From: Perca fluviatilis
Taxonomy: Eukaryota > Chordata > Actinopteri > Perciformes > Percidae
NCBI RefSeq assembly: GCF_010015445.1
Contig: NC_053114.1
Location: 34,154,525 to 34,218,524, forward strand
Length of the DNA: 64,000 nt
Reading direction: 5' to 3'
Part shown: positions 1-14,970 of the stretch, one piece after another
How the letters are laid out: each line of letters opens with the position of its first letter
Numbering within the stretch: position 1 is the first letter of the stretch
Made by a program: the position numbers and the translations under genes
Notes under the pieces: generated by a model
The model's database searches: none
Told to the model about the DNA's origin: nothing
Seen by the model: the letters and a program-made list of their open reading frames with translations, nothing else

Positions 1-2995
<2,995 letters not shown>

Positions 2996-3166
2996 TGTGC
3001 AGCAAAATGGCCGTTGTGTTGAGTTGTGTTGTCTTAAATGAGAGATAAAGAGGAAAGGGAGAAGGAGCAGTAGCAACAGATGTTCTCTCTGGATGAAAGC
3101 TGGAGAATGTGATTGTCCAAAGAGAAGCGCAGGAGGCCCAAATGTGGCGAGGCAACAAGACAGTCA

Positions 3167-3215
<49 letters not shown>

Positions 3216-4380
3216 GGTTGTGTTTGTTTGTTTTTGTGCATGTGCGTAAAACATCTGTTGGAATGTTCATTTTAAAACTACAGTATTAGTGTTTACTTAC
3301 CGTATGCTTACTATTAAGTACTATATTCTACGAGTTATGTTAACGAGACATGAAATACCTTTTTTACAACATTTAGTCTTTTTGAACAGAGATTTGTTCC
3401 AATAAAGTGCCAAACCAGTGTAAAAAAGAACAAAACCAACGTATATGAATTATGGTGAACTTAGTATGTTTGAAATTTGCTCGATTATTTTGTCCGGTGT
3501 AAGTCATTTTCTGACCGTGTGGCGTTTTGATTGTTGCAAAGTCTTTCATTTTGCACCCTCGTTTTTTGGCTTCACGTTCTTCCACACAGCACTGTTGTGC
3601 ATGTCCTCTTCTCGGTCATGTCTCTCCCATGATTCCACAGTGACCACCGAGCAGGGTCCTGTCCCCTTGCCTTCAAACTGTTTGTATTTTAAGTCAACCT
3701 GAAAAAAGACCGTGTTTTTTTAAATGGCGATGACTGCTATGTAAACCTTCATAGGTGTTTGTAATTTTATAACCATGACAACAATGATGACAGCCTCCAG
3801 TGCTAACAGTCTTAGCAGAAAGGATGGAAATGTTTTCTTTTTCTTTGGCTTTTTGTTTGTTGTTTTGAGCCATCAGCTTCCAGCCTTTCTGAATGACCAC
3901 TGTGAACATGAGCTTTGGAAGGCAAGCTTACATGACATTGCTGACAGTTTGATATTATTGTTTCATATTTTTCCGATAACTTTGTTCCTGAAAAACTGCC
4001 AAAGTTATATAAAATATTTGTACAAAAGCAATCCATTACATGTATGAAGATAAATATGTACATGTGATCTATTACTTTTTCAATGCTTTATATTTGATTA
4101 TTGATAGGGTGGTACTAAGATATTTTTTTTGTTATTTCCTGTGAAGCTGTTAACCAATATGAAAGTTGCACATGTTACTTTACACATTAGTTATATCAGC
4201 TTCTGTCATTAGAGTTATTTTTCTTCATGAAGGAAAGAGTCTAACATTTGGTAAATATGCAACATTCCTATGTATTGCACTGATGGCGAATTGTATGTCA
4301 TGTAAATATATTTAGTGAGATATTGTATAAAAGTCTACTTTTCTTCAATGTGCATAAAGTATGTGCAAATGTGTTTAAAC
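2996..4380 (+). other. unc13c-like 3' UTR and possible polyadenylation signals
   Basis: The sequence after the stop is AT-rich and has a (GA)n tract at about 3171-3206. A canonical AATAAA lies at 3401-3406, about 405 bp past the stop, which gives the shortest likely 3' UTR. AT-rich, AUUUA-bearing sequence continues to about 4380, so a longer 3' UTR is possible. Long open frames here look like chance. Confidence 0.5.
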
Positions 4381-4635
4381 ATCTGGGTCATTTTGAACAG
4401 TTGTCCAGTAAGCATCCCTTTTACACATAGCACAATCATCATTCAGAATCAGGTGACTGGTAATTAGAACAACTACTATTCATACAAAGTCATTGCACCT
4501 GATGCACCTTGCATTTTGTGTTGAGAATTACAAAATCAAAAACTTACAGATATAATATACTCGTGAAGAACAGTTTGACAAAGTTTGCATGCAAGTTTGT
4601 CATGTTTAATCTGAAATTGCCTCAGTATACATAAA

Positions 4636-4826
4636 GGGGCTTTCACACCGCCATACAGTAACTCGCCGCCTCTAGTCATTTCAGTGAAGGCAAGTGGTTT
4701 TGATCACAGAGGTAGGGGTATGAAGCAGTTGCCACCGCTTTTAAAATCACTTTGCTTTTTTGGGAAACTCTCCTGCAGGTAGGCGGTTGTCATGGCACTT
4801 GCCGCACGGCGGTGTGAAACCCGCTT
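4636..4826. mobile_element. short inverted-repeat element (MITE-like)
   Basis: The left end reads GGGCTTTCACACCGCC and the right end reads, on the opposite strand, GCGGGTTTCACACCGCCG. That gives about 15 bp of imperfect terminal inverted repeat around about 190 bp of non-coding DNA. A target duplication is not clear. Confidence 0.55.
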
Positions 4827-4894
4827 AATGGAAAATGTGGTCAGTGGCATTCAAATCGGATGTTTTAGAGCAAATCAAATCAATCGATGCCAGT

Positions 4895-5076
4895 AGTGGG
4901 GCGCCTGGGTAGCTAACGTGGTAGAGTGTGCACCCCATGTACAGAGGCTCAGTCCTCGCCACAGCGGCCGCGGGTTCGATTCTGACCTTAGTCCCATTGC
5001 TGCCCTCTCTCTCTCTCCCCTTTAAGCTGTCCTCTTAAATAAAGGCCTAAAATTCCAAAAAATTATCTTTAACAAA
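4895..5076 (+). mobile_element. tRNA-derived SINE, copy 1
   Basis: The 5' part looks like a tRNA promoter: an A-box-like GGTAGCTAACGTGGTAGAGT, then a B box GGTTCGATTC at 4973-4982. A CT-rich body and an AAATAAAGGCCTAAAATTCC tail follow. Imperfect flanking repeats (ATCGATGCCA before, ATCAATGCCA after) look like a target-site duplication. Related copies lie at about 41334-41455 (3' part) and 43331-43510. Confidence 0.75.
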
Positions 5077-6882
5077 AAAATCAATGCCAATATATAAGAA
5101 AAAAAGGCTGCATTCAATGTGAAAATTATTTCACATTGCATTGCACTGGTTTGCAGATGTGTTTCCAGATCTGTTTGCTCCCATGGTTGGTATTTTAGGG
5201 TTATAGCCAGTACAACCACTGTAAGATGATATAAGTTCTGAAATGAGTACTCCACTGATTTAGCATGGAACAGCTGTAACATTGTTAGAGTCACAATGGA
5301 CAGAAATGAAAAGTGAAAAAGAAAAAAAAGTGATGCATCAGAACCAGAGATATCTTTTTTTATTCCACACATTCTTCTTCCTTGTCAAAACCTTGCATGT
5401 TTATCACCCCCAATGCAACTTGACCACTGACAGTTTGGTCAGAGCTTCGAATGTGTTATATTTCTAACAACGCAAACTGTGATTTTCATTTTTCATTTTC
5501 AGTCTTCAACTTCAACCAATGCTGCCTCATATGACATCACTTGAGGCAATATATCACACTTTGCACAGCTCCCACTGGAACCACAAGTAAAATATCCAGT
5601 AGTACGCTACAACTCCCCACAGCTTAATAGATTTTGATGTGTATATTTGCTGAAGTGTTACAAACATCCGGCAATACAACGCACATTTTGCGAAATTAGA
5701 CAAATGTACTTTATCCTTCAATGCTGTGTTGCAATATAAAATGGCTAATTGTACACACTCAACCCCAGAGATACCAAACTCACACTAAAGATCCTTATTG
5801 CCATTTTAAAACATAAACAAATATATCCCTAAAATGAAAGAATCACAACAGATGCTTTAACTACGGGATTGTCTGAAAAAGTTAATGTTTTTTTATGGTT
5901 TTAAATTCCAGGGTGAGAGACACTGCTGAACGATTTCCTCCCCAGTTACTGCATAGCATCTTCCTAGTGGTGTGTGCACATTGCATCTGAGACTTTTTTG
6001 CCTTTTGATGTTCACTCTACGCTACAGATACTATCACAAGATACTGTAATCCTTTGCACTGAACATGAAGACTTTGCTTTGTTAAAGTTGCTCTGTTTTT
6101 GTGATTTCATGGTGCTTAAGATGAGATGTTTTGAGATCAGTTATTCTCTACTTTCTGTCAGTCTTTCAACACCCACAAGAAGAAATGCACGTCTGTGGCA
6201 GGAAATAATCCCTCAAAAACTTGTCACCTGCCAAAACATTAATTCTGCATTCATGTCTTTTTATTTGGGTCATCTGTGTTACTTCAGAGAGCAGTTAATG
6301 TCTGATATTATAATATAAATATTATTTTAAAGCACCGCTACTAAAACCACATTAGAAAAGACGTTGTTGTAAGCTGATTATTCTAGGCCCCACCGGCACC
6401 TTGGTCAAAAGCCCACACAGTAAATCTAATCACCTGGAACCAGCACATGAGTAAGCCTGACAAAGTAAGTCCATTTGTCAGTGTCATCCTTTTGTCTTTT
6501 CTTTACAGCTTTACAACAGAGATGGGGAAAGAAAGAAAATGAGAGGTTCCACGTAACACAGGTGTGTGAGAGCCCAGTGATGATATGGAGAAACTATAGA
6601 AAAGAGATACAGACAGTAAAGAACGTCAGAGAAATGGTTGGGGTATGTGTGAGATATTTTTAGTCCAGAGTTATAATGCACAGGGAGACCAATGGAATTC
6701 CTTCAAACAGACATGATGGCACTGCTCATCTTTCTCCACAGGAATTGCATTACTGATTAATAAAGACACATTTGTGGTGTGTATTTGTAGGTTTTTTAGC
6801 GTACTCTATGATTTGATGTATGAACATCTATACGGAATAATTTTAACCAAGTTGTTCTGCACTGTAAACTCTATTTTTAAAG
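5077..6882. other. intergenic, no gene seen
   Basis: AT-rich sequence with short chance ORFs only. I see no splice-consistent exon or repeat family. Confidence 0.5.
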
Positions 6883-6890
6883 CTATAGTG

Positions 6891-7219
6891 CAGGGGTCAC
6901 CAACCTTTTTGAAACTGAGAGCTACTTTATGAGTATTGAGTCATACAAAGGGCTAATAATTTGATACACTCTTCTGAAATAACACATTTGCTCAGTTTGC
7001 CTTTAGTTATATATGATTATTAATGATTAATGATACTCATCTATGTGAAGACACTGGTCATGTTAATGATTTCTCTCAATAATTATCAACAATGACTTAA
7101 CAAGGTGGGAAACAGATAATATCAATATTCAATTTTCATTTTTAGAACAGGCCTGAGGGCTACTCATGTGGTCCTTGGGGGCTACCTGGTGTGCGCGGGC
7201 ACCGTGTTGGTGACCCCTG
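6891..7219. mobile_element. hAT-like MITE with 8-bp target duplication
   Basis: The terminal inverted repeats are CAGGGGTCACCAACC at the left and, on the other strand, CAGGGGTCACCAACAC at the right. The 8-bp duplication CTATAGTG lies directly outside both ends (6883-6890 and 7220-7227). The CAGGG-type terminus with an 8-bp duplication is the hAT superfamily signature. The 329-bp body has no transposase, so it is non-autonomous. Confidence 0.9.
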
Positions 7220-7227
7220 CTATAGTG

Positions 7228-7858
7228 CATAGTTTCTGTCACCCCCATGAGGAATTGTAAGTAATGACAACAACACTGTCGGCGCAGTTGCTAGTAACCA
7301 AGGAGGACAGGAGGATTAAAAAAACATGATGGAATCTTCAGAAGAGGTAATTATCTTCACTTGAGTTTCTGCGCGGGAAAGTCACCGGATGACACAATCT
7401 GCTGAACATAGCCATACTGAGAAATACAGAGAGAGTTGTGTGGAGCTGATTAAAGTCTTAATTAACTTTGTAGCAACTCATTTGGCAATGGTTTCAATGT
7501 AACGGACATTTATTAATATCAAAAAGTTACGCACTAAAGCTTTAACATCCTTTAATTCACAATGTAATTGAAGTGTGCAGATAAGTCACTGTATGTCCAA
7601 TATACCATTTTCACAGCAGATGTTTTGGCATGTAGGACTTCCACCAACAACCACAACGCCACACTCTCCTATCTTTTTAGTTTATAAACTGACATGTTGA
7701 CATATTGCCCATTCAGGATTAAAACACACACTTCATCTGAATGACAGATATAGTTTATAGGACAGATGATTCAAATCAATGGCATTTCATGGCAATCAAC
7801 ATGAATATAGATACAGATTGTATAGGTCATAAATATTAGAATAGCCAATACAACAGTT

Positions 7859-7897
<39 letters not shown>

Positions 7898-9305
7898 ATA
7901 TTAGATGCCTGTAAATAATACACTATGGCTACAGTAATAGTGGGACATTACTGATTTACAGCATTATGTGGAATGTGTCTGAATTCAGATTGAATACATG
8001 ACAGGAAATGACAGGTATGACAATACATTACAGGAAATTGCATCAGTTTTTTTTTTTTTTTTAAACCCCCAAATGCTCCAATCCCCCACCTGAAATTGTG
8101 TGTGCAATCTTTTCTTTTCTTTCCTGTTCTTTTCTTTTCCTGAGCCAAGTATGCCAGCCACACCAGCGTGTTTCCTCACCATGTATAATCAGAGATTGTT
8201 AAAGAAGGACAAGAGGAAAACATGCAGACAAGAGCAAACTGAAGCAGTGGGAAGGGAAACACTGTCACTCATATACTCCCAGAAGGGAGGGAAAATAGAA
8301 AAAAAAACATTAACCTGACTCATCCTACCGTAGAGCTGCCAAGATGCAAAATTACATCAACTTTGACTTCCAAAACCTTGACCTCTCATTTGCATATTGT
8401 CAACTCCTGCAGGAATTTGTAGTCATCCTCTGCATCACATTTCAAAGGACAAACTGATGGTAGGCAAATTATGATGTCTGAGGATGAGCTGTTTGATATC
8501 ATTTATGGTAAGATGGCGGCCATGTTGTTAACCTCACAGTCCGATCTGCGCGTGTGTATGCGTGTGCACAAGCAGCTGGCAAGCAGCCAACCTAGGCAGC
8601 TGATTTCTCTTACTGATATACTTTAAATTAGATTAATAAATACATGAATTCCTGGGGCAACTAATTGAGCATATGACAGGATGATAAAACAGCAGTGAAG
8701 CTCAACAAGAGGAGGATACATTATCCAGAAGTTATGGGCCAAAGAAACATGTCCATCTGTGTGATAATGGAATGCAGCCAGCTGTTATGTATGAGTAACA
8801 GCCCGACAGACATGAAGCATCCAACCTGGACTTTTCTGTGTCCTTCAAAGCAGAGGGCTGTTTATTCTTTAGGGGATGATTGATGAAGCTCACCTCTAGG
8901 GAGGGATAAGTCATTCACAGCTGGATGTTTTTCAAGTCAGGCCAAAGATCCAAAATGGTGGATTTCTAGAAATATGATGCAAGGTATATATAAACTTATA
9001 TCTTATATCTTCTATTACTTTATATCGGCACTTCATATAATATGATACCACATGAAGCAAGATAATTCAAGTATGAAAATATGTATGAAATAGGCTAGTT
9101 TCACCAATGCAATTAGACTAATAGAAACACAATGCAATACTATATTCAAACACAAAATATGGAGCAAAATGATACAATATGTCATAGTTACTTAATGTAT
9201 ATTACCTATTCTACTGCATTTTATTCCTTCAGGCATTAGAATAAAATATAGGAAGCATGTTTCTAAAGGGAAAACATGGAACAGTTTTCAACAGGAAACA
9301 CTTAT
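7228..9305. other. intergenic, with AT microsatellite
   Basis: This stretch holds a TA dinucleotide tract at about 7862-7896 and a poly-T run at about 8047-8062. A short stretch near 8510-8580 (AAGATGGCGGCCATG, then CG-bearing sequence) stands out from its AT-rich surroundings. No gene is supported. Confidence 0.5.
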
Positions 9306-9309
9306 TTAA

Positions 9310-10008
9310 AGCGCCCATATTATGCTCATTTTCAGGTTCATAACTGTATTTTAAGGTTGTACCAGAATAGGTTTACATGGTTTAATTTTCAAAAAACACC
9401 ATATTTTTGTTGTACTGCACAGCTCTCTCTCACTGCTGCAGATCCTCTTTTCACCTGGTTTATGTTTTAGCTACAGAGTGAGACCTCTTTTCATCTTCTT
9501 CTTCTGTACTATCTTTGATTGCACTCGCACATGCTCAGTAGCTCAGATGTAGATCATGTCAGCTAGCTAACTCTAGAGACAGTAAAAGAAAGCCTGTTTC
9601 TCCAACTTTGGTCAGTTACAAGGCAGGATAAGCTGGGAGACTTCTAAATGAGGGCACACATGTAAGTAGTTCTTTGTTGGATATGTTCGTAACTTGTGTG
9701 GTTGTAGCAGTGCTTTGCTATTGAGAACGACGTAGCATGCTAGCGTTAGCATTAGCGTTAGCATGCTAATGCTAACGGTTAGCATGCTAACGAGCTAACG
9801 GTTGTGGTTAGCCAGCTCATTTCGGACTGTGACGTCACAGTCCGAGTCGATTTTGAACAGCTCACTAGGAGACTGAAGGCAGGACACATTCAGAAACTGT
9901 ATCTCACTCAAAACAGCATGGATGGATTTTTTTGTGTGTGGAAGCACCAGAGACACAAAAGAACACCCCAAATCCCAGAAAAAGTGATTTTTTCATAATA
10001 TGGGCACT
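9310..10008. mobile_element. TTAA-target non-autonomous DNA transposon, 699 bp
   Basis: The ends are AGCGCCCATATTATG and CATAATATGGGCACT, a 15-bp inverted repeat with one mismatch. Each is flanked by TTAA (9306-9309 and 10009-10012). TTAA duplication points to a piggyBac- or Kolobok-type element. There is no transposase ORF. The inside holds a nested GCTAGC/GCTAAC palindromic cluster at about 9735-9802. Confidence 0.88.
9735..9802. repeat. palindromic GCTAGC/GCTAAC cluster
   Basis: A run of GCATGCTAGC, GTTAGCATTAGC, GTTAGCATGC, TAATGCTAAC and GTTAGCATGCTAAC units reads nearly the same on both strands. It can fold into several alternative hairpins. Confidence 0.8.
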
Positions 10009-10195
10009 TTAAATATTTATCAATGAATGCAAACTAAATGTAATATAGTGTTACATAATGATGGCATGCATATACATGTTATTTAGATTATCCTGTGGAT
10101 TTGAATTTCCATACCTTTGAATGTCAAACATTTCCTGACCTTCAGGACAGGCAAGACTTGAATGTATTTTCATCATCAGCTCTTAGGCCTAGTAG

Positions 10196-10688
10196 TATGG
10201 AGCTAGAACAGTCTCAATAAAAATAAATGCACACACTACATTCACATATGCACACACAGGATTCATACATGCACACACATGATTCATAAATACACACACA
10301 GGATACACAAATGCGCACAAAATTCACAAATACACACACAAAATTTAAAAAGCACAGAAGATTCACAAATGCATACAAAATTCATAAATGCACACACAAT
10401 TCAGAAATGCAAACAAAATGTACAAATGCACACAAGATTCAGAAATGCGCAGGACAAGATTCAGAAATGTATTTCTGATGCGCACACAAATATATCTTGA
10501 TTAACAAATTGCTTGCGGTCTGTGAACTTCATTGCATTTGTGTGTGAATTTTGAGACTTCCCTGACGTGGCTCAACCATATATGTCAATGGGCTCAACAC
10601 ACAAATGCATTTTTTTAAACAGGGAATGATCTGCAACCAATCAGATATCTCCCTTGTTTTAGCCAATCACAAGAACGCACCCCACATG
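10196..10688 (+). repeat. left inverted arm of the 4-kb element
   Basis: The reverse complement matches 13769-14258 with scattered mismatches, plus about 20 bases near 10575 (CATATATGTCAATGGG) that are missing from the other arm. The tandem part spans about 10230-10490. Confidence 0.85.
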
Positions 10689-11030
10689 GGGGATTGTTTA
10701 CTTATTAGCCAATTGAGAATGAGGAGGTGTTGTCACGGCACAGCGCCCCGCCCCCAGAGATCCCCCTTCCTCCATTTTGAACTGCTCATGTTCATTGTTT
10801 ATGTTGGTTGCGGAGGTCTTTATTCTAGAGATGTCGGATTTATTGGGTGGCTGCAATTAGAAGAAAGGACTTTACTTTCGACCTAATCTCCCAGTCGATG
10901 GGAGTGTGTTCTCATATTCATTCGGGTAAGTTCTCTTAAAATGTGTTTATGTTGTCGGCTCTTAAAGCCACGAAGTGCACCTAGCTAACGTTGTTGCCTA
11001 GCCTACTAGCTAACTACAGTGCTTGCTAAT

Positions 11031-11414
11031 GGTGCGTTCTTTTTGTCCACCGAAGTCGATCTACGAGTCGTTTTCCAGAGTTACGAACCGGAAGTTGCAA
11101 AAAGAATGCCCTATGTTGCTATATGACAACAATGGCTTTAAGCCGAGTCTTGAGCAGAAAGCAGAGCAGTAGCCTAACGTTAACGTTAATCAAAATGTAA
11201 TTTTCATGTATCAAACAGTGAGATATATTTGTGTAATATGTCAATAACTGTGTGAATAGAATCCTAAATGTTACTAAAAATGTTTAAAAAAATCCATCTT
11301 TTCTCCGAATCGTAGTATTGTGTGACAAAAAGAACGCAACAACCGTTTTTCGACATGGATGTGACGTCACACTCGAGCTACTAGTCGCGATTACAAGACA
11401 AAAAGAACGCACCA
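11031..11414. mobile_element. MITE nested in the 4-kb element
   Basis: The left end GGTGCGTTCTTTTTGTC is matched on the opposite strand at the right end. The 384-bp element has CG-rich subterminal sequence and an A/T-rich middle with no ORF. It sits in the core of the larger element, so it arrived later or was carried along. Confidence 0.8.
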
Positions 11415-11834
11415 TAAGCATAAGTGAATACACCCATGCTAATCATTTAACACAAGGCTGTTAGCTGGGTCGCTGTCTTTCGTGCCATTTGTGTTTGTAA
11501 AGTTTAATGTCCGGTGGCATTTTCATCTCTTTTTATAAGCTGTTACTGTATATGCGTAACTTTAGCAGTGACTTATAAATGTGTGTTTATCAGTTGTAGC
11601 TGCAGGATGGGAGGTAAAGCTGCACCTTGTTTACTTCACTAGCAACGTTAAATGAAAGCTACAATTTATAAGTAGTTTCCCATGTGAAGAGCATTCATAA
11701 GGAGATAAGAGGGAAAGCAAAAGACAAGCAGGGAGGCAGAGGCCAAATAAAGATGTTGAATAGATTATTTGCTATATTACAGATTGCCATTCAAAAAATA
11801 AATGCATCAAATTAACTGATTTGTCTGTCTTTTG

Positions 11835-11839
11835 TGTGT

Positions 11840-11933
<94 letters not shown>

Positions 11934-11979
11934 TTTATATTTTTTTTTTTTTTTTTATATATATATATATATATATATA
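11835..11979. repeat. compound GT / TA / poly-T microsatellite
   Basis: A GT tract (about 11835-11880) runs into a TA tract (to about 11930), then a T18 run and another AT tract. Confidence 0.95.
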
Positions 11980-12134
11980 AAATGTAAACAGTTTTCAATG
12001 TCAATTTTATCTTTCCATCAAATTGTGACCTGGAGACAGGAAACTTCTAGCTGAATAATTATACTCAGATGCTATCTGTTTTAATAACTAGTTAGGTATA
12101 CAAGCTCTTAAAAGACATTAACGAAACGTGTATC

Positions 12135-13125
12135 TTTTTTATAACATTTATTCAAACATGACTATATACTGTACACAAGTATATTCAACATGAAGCGACG
12201 ATCAGACTCAGCTGCCGATGATGATGGTGTTGCTTCCAGGCTGCAGACAGAAAGAGAAAGCTTTAGGTTAGTCCAGTAGTTATCCAACCTGTCCTGGTAA
12301 GATTAGAATTGTATCACAAGTATATTTTAGCATACTGTAACATTAAGGTACTTCATGTAAATGTGTAGTGGTGTAGTTTATTTATCATGGTCTCACCTGA
12401 CTAACTGTTGATCATTTAACACACTTAGCTACACCTAGCTCTTATGTTGGTTGTAGCCTTGTAGCTTGTGTGTTTACAGTACTATTTAACCTTTCTCACT
12501 TGCAGTTTACTGCATATCATACTACCTGTGTCAACCTCACCTTACCTTGTTGTAGGTGCTGATCATATTTTGCACTGCATTTGTTTGAAAGCTAGAAGCT
12601 ACTGGACAATGAGCTAATGTTACATACATGCAGTAAACTACAAGCTAGCTAATGTAAACTGTTAGCTACCGTAAGCTTAATGTAATTTAGATTAATTAAT
12701 GCAATTCTCCTTACCAGTAAGTGTTATGACAACTACAAAGTACAAACATGAACGTTTGAAAAGTTTTTAATTCATTGACATGGGATAAATAAGAGAAAAC
12801 GGTAGCCTATCAGTGTCAGTAACGTTACCTACCTTCGCACATTGCGGCCAAAGTTGCCGACAGAATATTCTTCTCCTGCAAGCGGACTGACGCTGCTTCA
12901 CTTTCTCCATCTCAACAAAACAAATTAAACAGCCCAGTTCACAGTTCCACATCCATTTCTTCAAGTGTTTTGAAATGCAGCGCTCACACTGTTGCCCCCT
13001 ATACAGTCTATGGTTGCCCCTGGTTACCGATAGTGTAGGTATGCCGAAATGGTGGACGGGCTCAGGCCATAGGCACCAAGGGGGTAAGCTTCGCTTCAGA
13101 ACTCGAACCTCCGATGGCGCCATTT
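12135..13125 (-). other. possible minus-strand spliced transcript in the core of the 4-kb element
   Basis: On the minus strand, an open segment (about 12921-12834) ends at AAG/GTAGGT. A strong acceptor (CTTTCTCTTTCTGTCTGCAG) follows at about 12240, then a short exon with in-frame stops. AATAAA lies near 12147 and ATAAAAAAG just after it. Together these resemble the 3' end of a small gene. The coding frame is unclear: two frames stay open across the junction, giving short C-termini, and neither resembles a family I know. It could be a captured gene fragment or chance. Confidence 0.3.
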
Positions 13126-13768
13126 TGTTGCTACAAAGGTATCACCTCCTGTTAGCATTCCGCTGACCGCCATTTTGACTTGACTGCGAATAACGTTACA
13201 TCTGAAGCATTTAAAGACTCTATTTGTCCATTGTTTATTTCTAAAGAAACACGACAATGTATAAAAGGCTCAATTACCTTGTACCTCACGTTATGGCTCC
13301 ATAGCAGATGTTTTTGTAAAAATAGGCTAACGATTGTGTCATAACCAAGTGACTAACTGTCGCACAGTAGAGGAATTACCGTATAGTACAGGAGAAGCTC
13401 GCAGGCAGTTTCGACTTACATTAGCTGTTTAGGTTTAATTACTAATGTTAACTAGCATGTTAGTTAGCAATAATTAGCCTGTGTTTATGTTATCTCCTTA
13501 CATATACCTATGCTCTCCGTCTCTGTAAGATTGGGAATGATTGAGATTTCTTTTGGCACAGCTACCAGAAGACTTACAACTTTCAGACACGTTGCTCACG
13601 TCACATTTATGTTGTCTCTCGCAGTTGGAGGCTGCGCAGTAAAGCAAGAGATCACCGGAAAAGTGCTTCTAATAGCCTTCACTGGTCTCCGTCCAGAGCA
13701 ACGGGGTCTATTGGTTCATTATATATATATATGTCAATGATAGGCACCTCCCAAATCGTGACGTATGT

Positions 13769-14258
13769 CATGTGGGGTGCGTTCTTGTGATTGGCTAAAA
13801 CAAGAGAGATATCTGATTGGTTGCAGATCATTCCCTGTTTAAAAAAATGCATTTGTGTGTTGAGCCACGTCAGGGGAGTCTCAAAATCCACACACAAATG
13901 CAAAGAAGTCCACAGACCGCAAGCAGTTTGTAAATCAAGATATATTTGTGTGTGCATCAGAAATACATTTCTGAATCTTGTCCTGTGCATTTCTGAATCT
14001 TGCGTGCATTTGTTAATTTTGTTTGCATTTTTGAATTGTGTGTGCATTTATGAATTTTGTGTGCATTTGTAAATTTTGTATGCATTTGTGAATCTCCTGT
14101 GCTTTTTAAATTTCGTGTGTGTATTTGTGAATTTTGTGCGCATTTGTGTATCCTGTGTGTGTATTTATGAATCATGTGTGTGCATGTATGAATCCTGTGT
14201 GTGCATGTGTGAATGTAGTGTGTGCATTTATCTTTATTGAGACTGTTCTAGCTCCATA
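13769..14258 (-). repeat. right inverted arm of the 4-kb element
   Basis: This is the inverse of 10196-10688. Its tandem units read TGTGTGCATTTNTGAATTT on the plus strand, at about 13945-14230. Confidence 0.85.
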
Positions 14259-14966
14259 AAAATTGCCTAAATTCAATGATTCATGTAATAACATTTATAA
14301 TGTTATTATATGCTGTCCAAAATCACACCTTCTTTACTATTTAGTGCACTATATTTACCCTCCGCCATTTCGTTTGAGTGCCACTGCATAGTGCACTGAA
14401 AAACGTCTCACAACAGGCCTTTTTTTTACAGCAGACACTTAGTCTGTCATAGTAGGAAAAGCATAGGTGTTACTAATAATAATAACAGCTCAGGGTGACA
14501 GTGAACCAGCATGCACAATACCAGGAACCTGAAACCATCATTCGTTTTATAATTTACACCTGTGTTTTTCCTACTGTGATATGTCAAAATGCCTTCTGTG
14601 ACAAAGGTCTATGGAACGAAGTAGTGCCCATGGCATGTTTCTTACAACATTTTAAAAATTGAAGTGCTATCAAGCCAGCCCAGTGGACCAGCATGGACCA
14701 TTCCAGGGCAATGACACTGGCACACCTAAATTGAATGCAGCCATCATTAATGTTATTTGTCACACCTGTGTGTCTGCTGTGAGAAAAAACTGTTATAACA
14801 TTTCAGTCCCTGCAAGACAGTTCCTGGGATTCATTATCCTACGAAACGTATCGTGTTACTGTATCGCACCATGTTATTCTTCAGATGTATTTTCCTGGAG
14901 AAAACCTTAAGTTGCTCCGGGTTATAATTACAGTAATACCTTTAAAACTAGGTAACTAATTTTACT
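14259..14966. other. intergenic, no gene seen
   Basis: A TAGTGCACTATATT...ATAGTGCACT inverted motif at about 14341-14396 suggests a scrap of another small transposon. I see nothing else. Confidence 0.4.
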
Positions 14967-14970
14967 TTAA

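Larger units (their letters stand above)
10196..14258. mobile_element. 4-kb element with about 490-bp inverted arms made of short tandem repeats
   Basis: The left arm (10196-10688) and right arm (13769-14258) are near-complete reverse complements. They begin TATGGAGCTAGAACAGTCTC and end in the inverse of it, with TA at each edge as the likely target duplication. Much of each arm is a degenerate array of roughly 15-20-bp units of the type ATTCANAAATGCACACA; the inner part is unique (TGCAACCAATCAGATATCTC). The core (10689-13768) contains a nested MITE, GT/TA microsatellites, CG-rich promoter-like sequence at both sides and a possible spliced minus-strand transcript. No transposase is recognised. 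The same design recurs at 32318-34414 and 53420-54279. Confidence 0.8.

Noticed and set aside
4960..4990. tRNA gene from the B box at 4973 (and similar at 40043)
   Set aside because: No cloverleaf could be formed by eye. The boxes belong to SINE heads with SINE bodies and tails.
11807..12054. Open frames rich in Cys-Val, Ile-Tyr or Thr-His
   Set aside because: Translations of the GT/TA microsatellite. The same applies at 15557-15872 and 59265-59612.
12767..13123. 118-codon minus-strand ORF as a protein gene
   Set aside because: No recognisable domain. It lies in the core of a mobile element, and the better evidence there is for splice sites, not for this frame.
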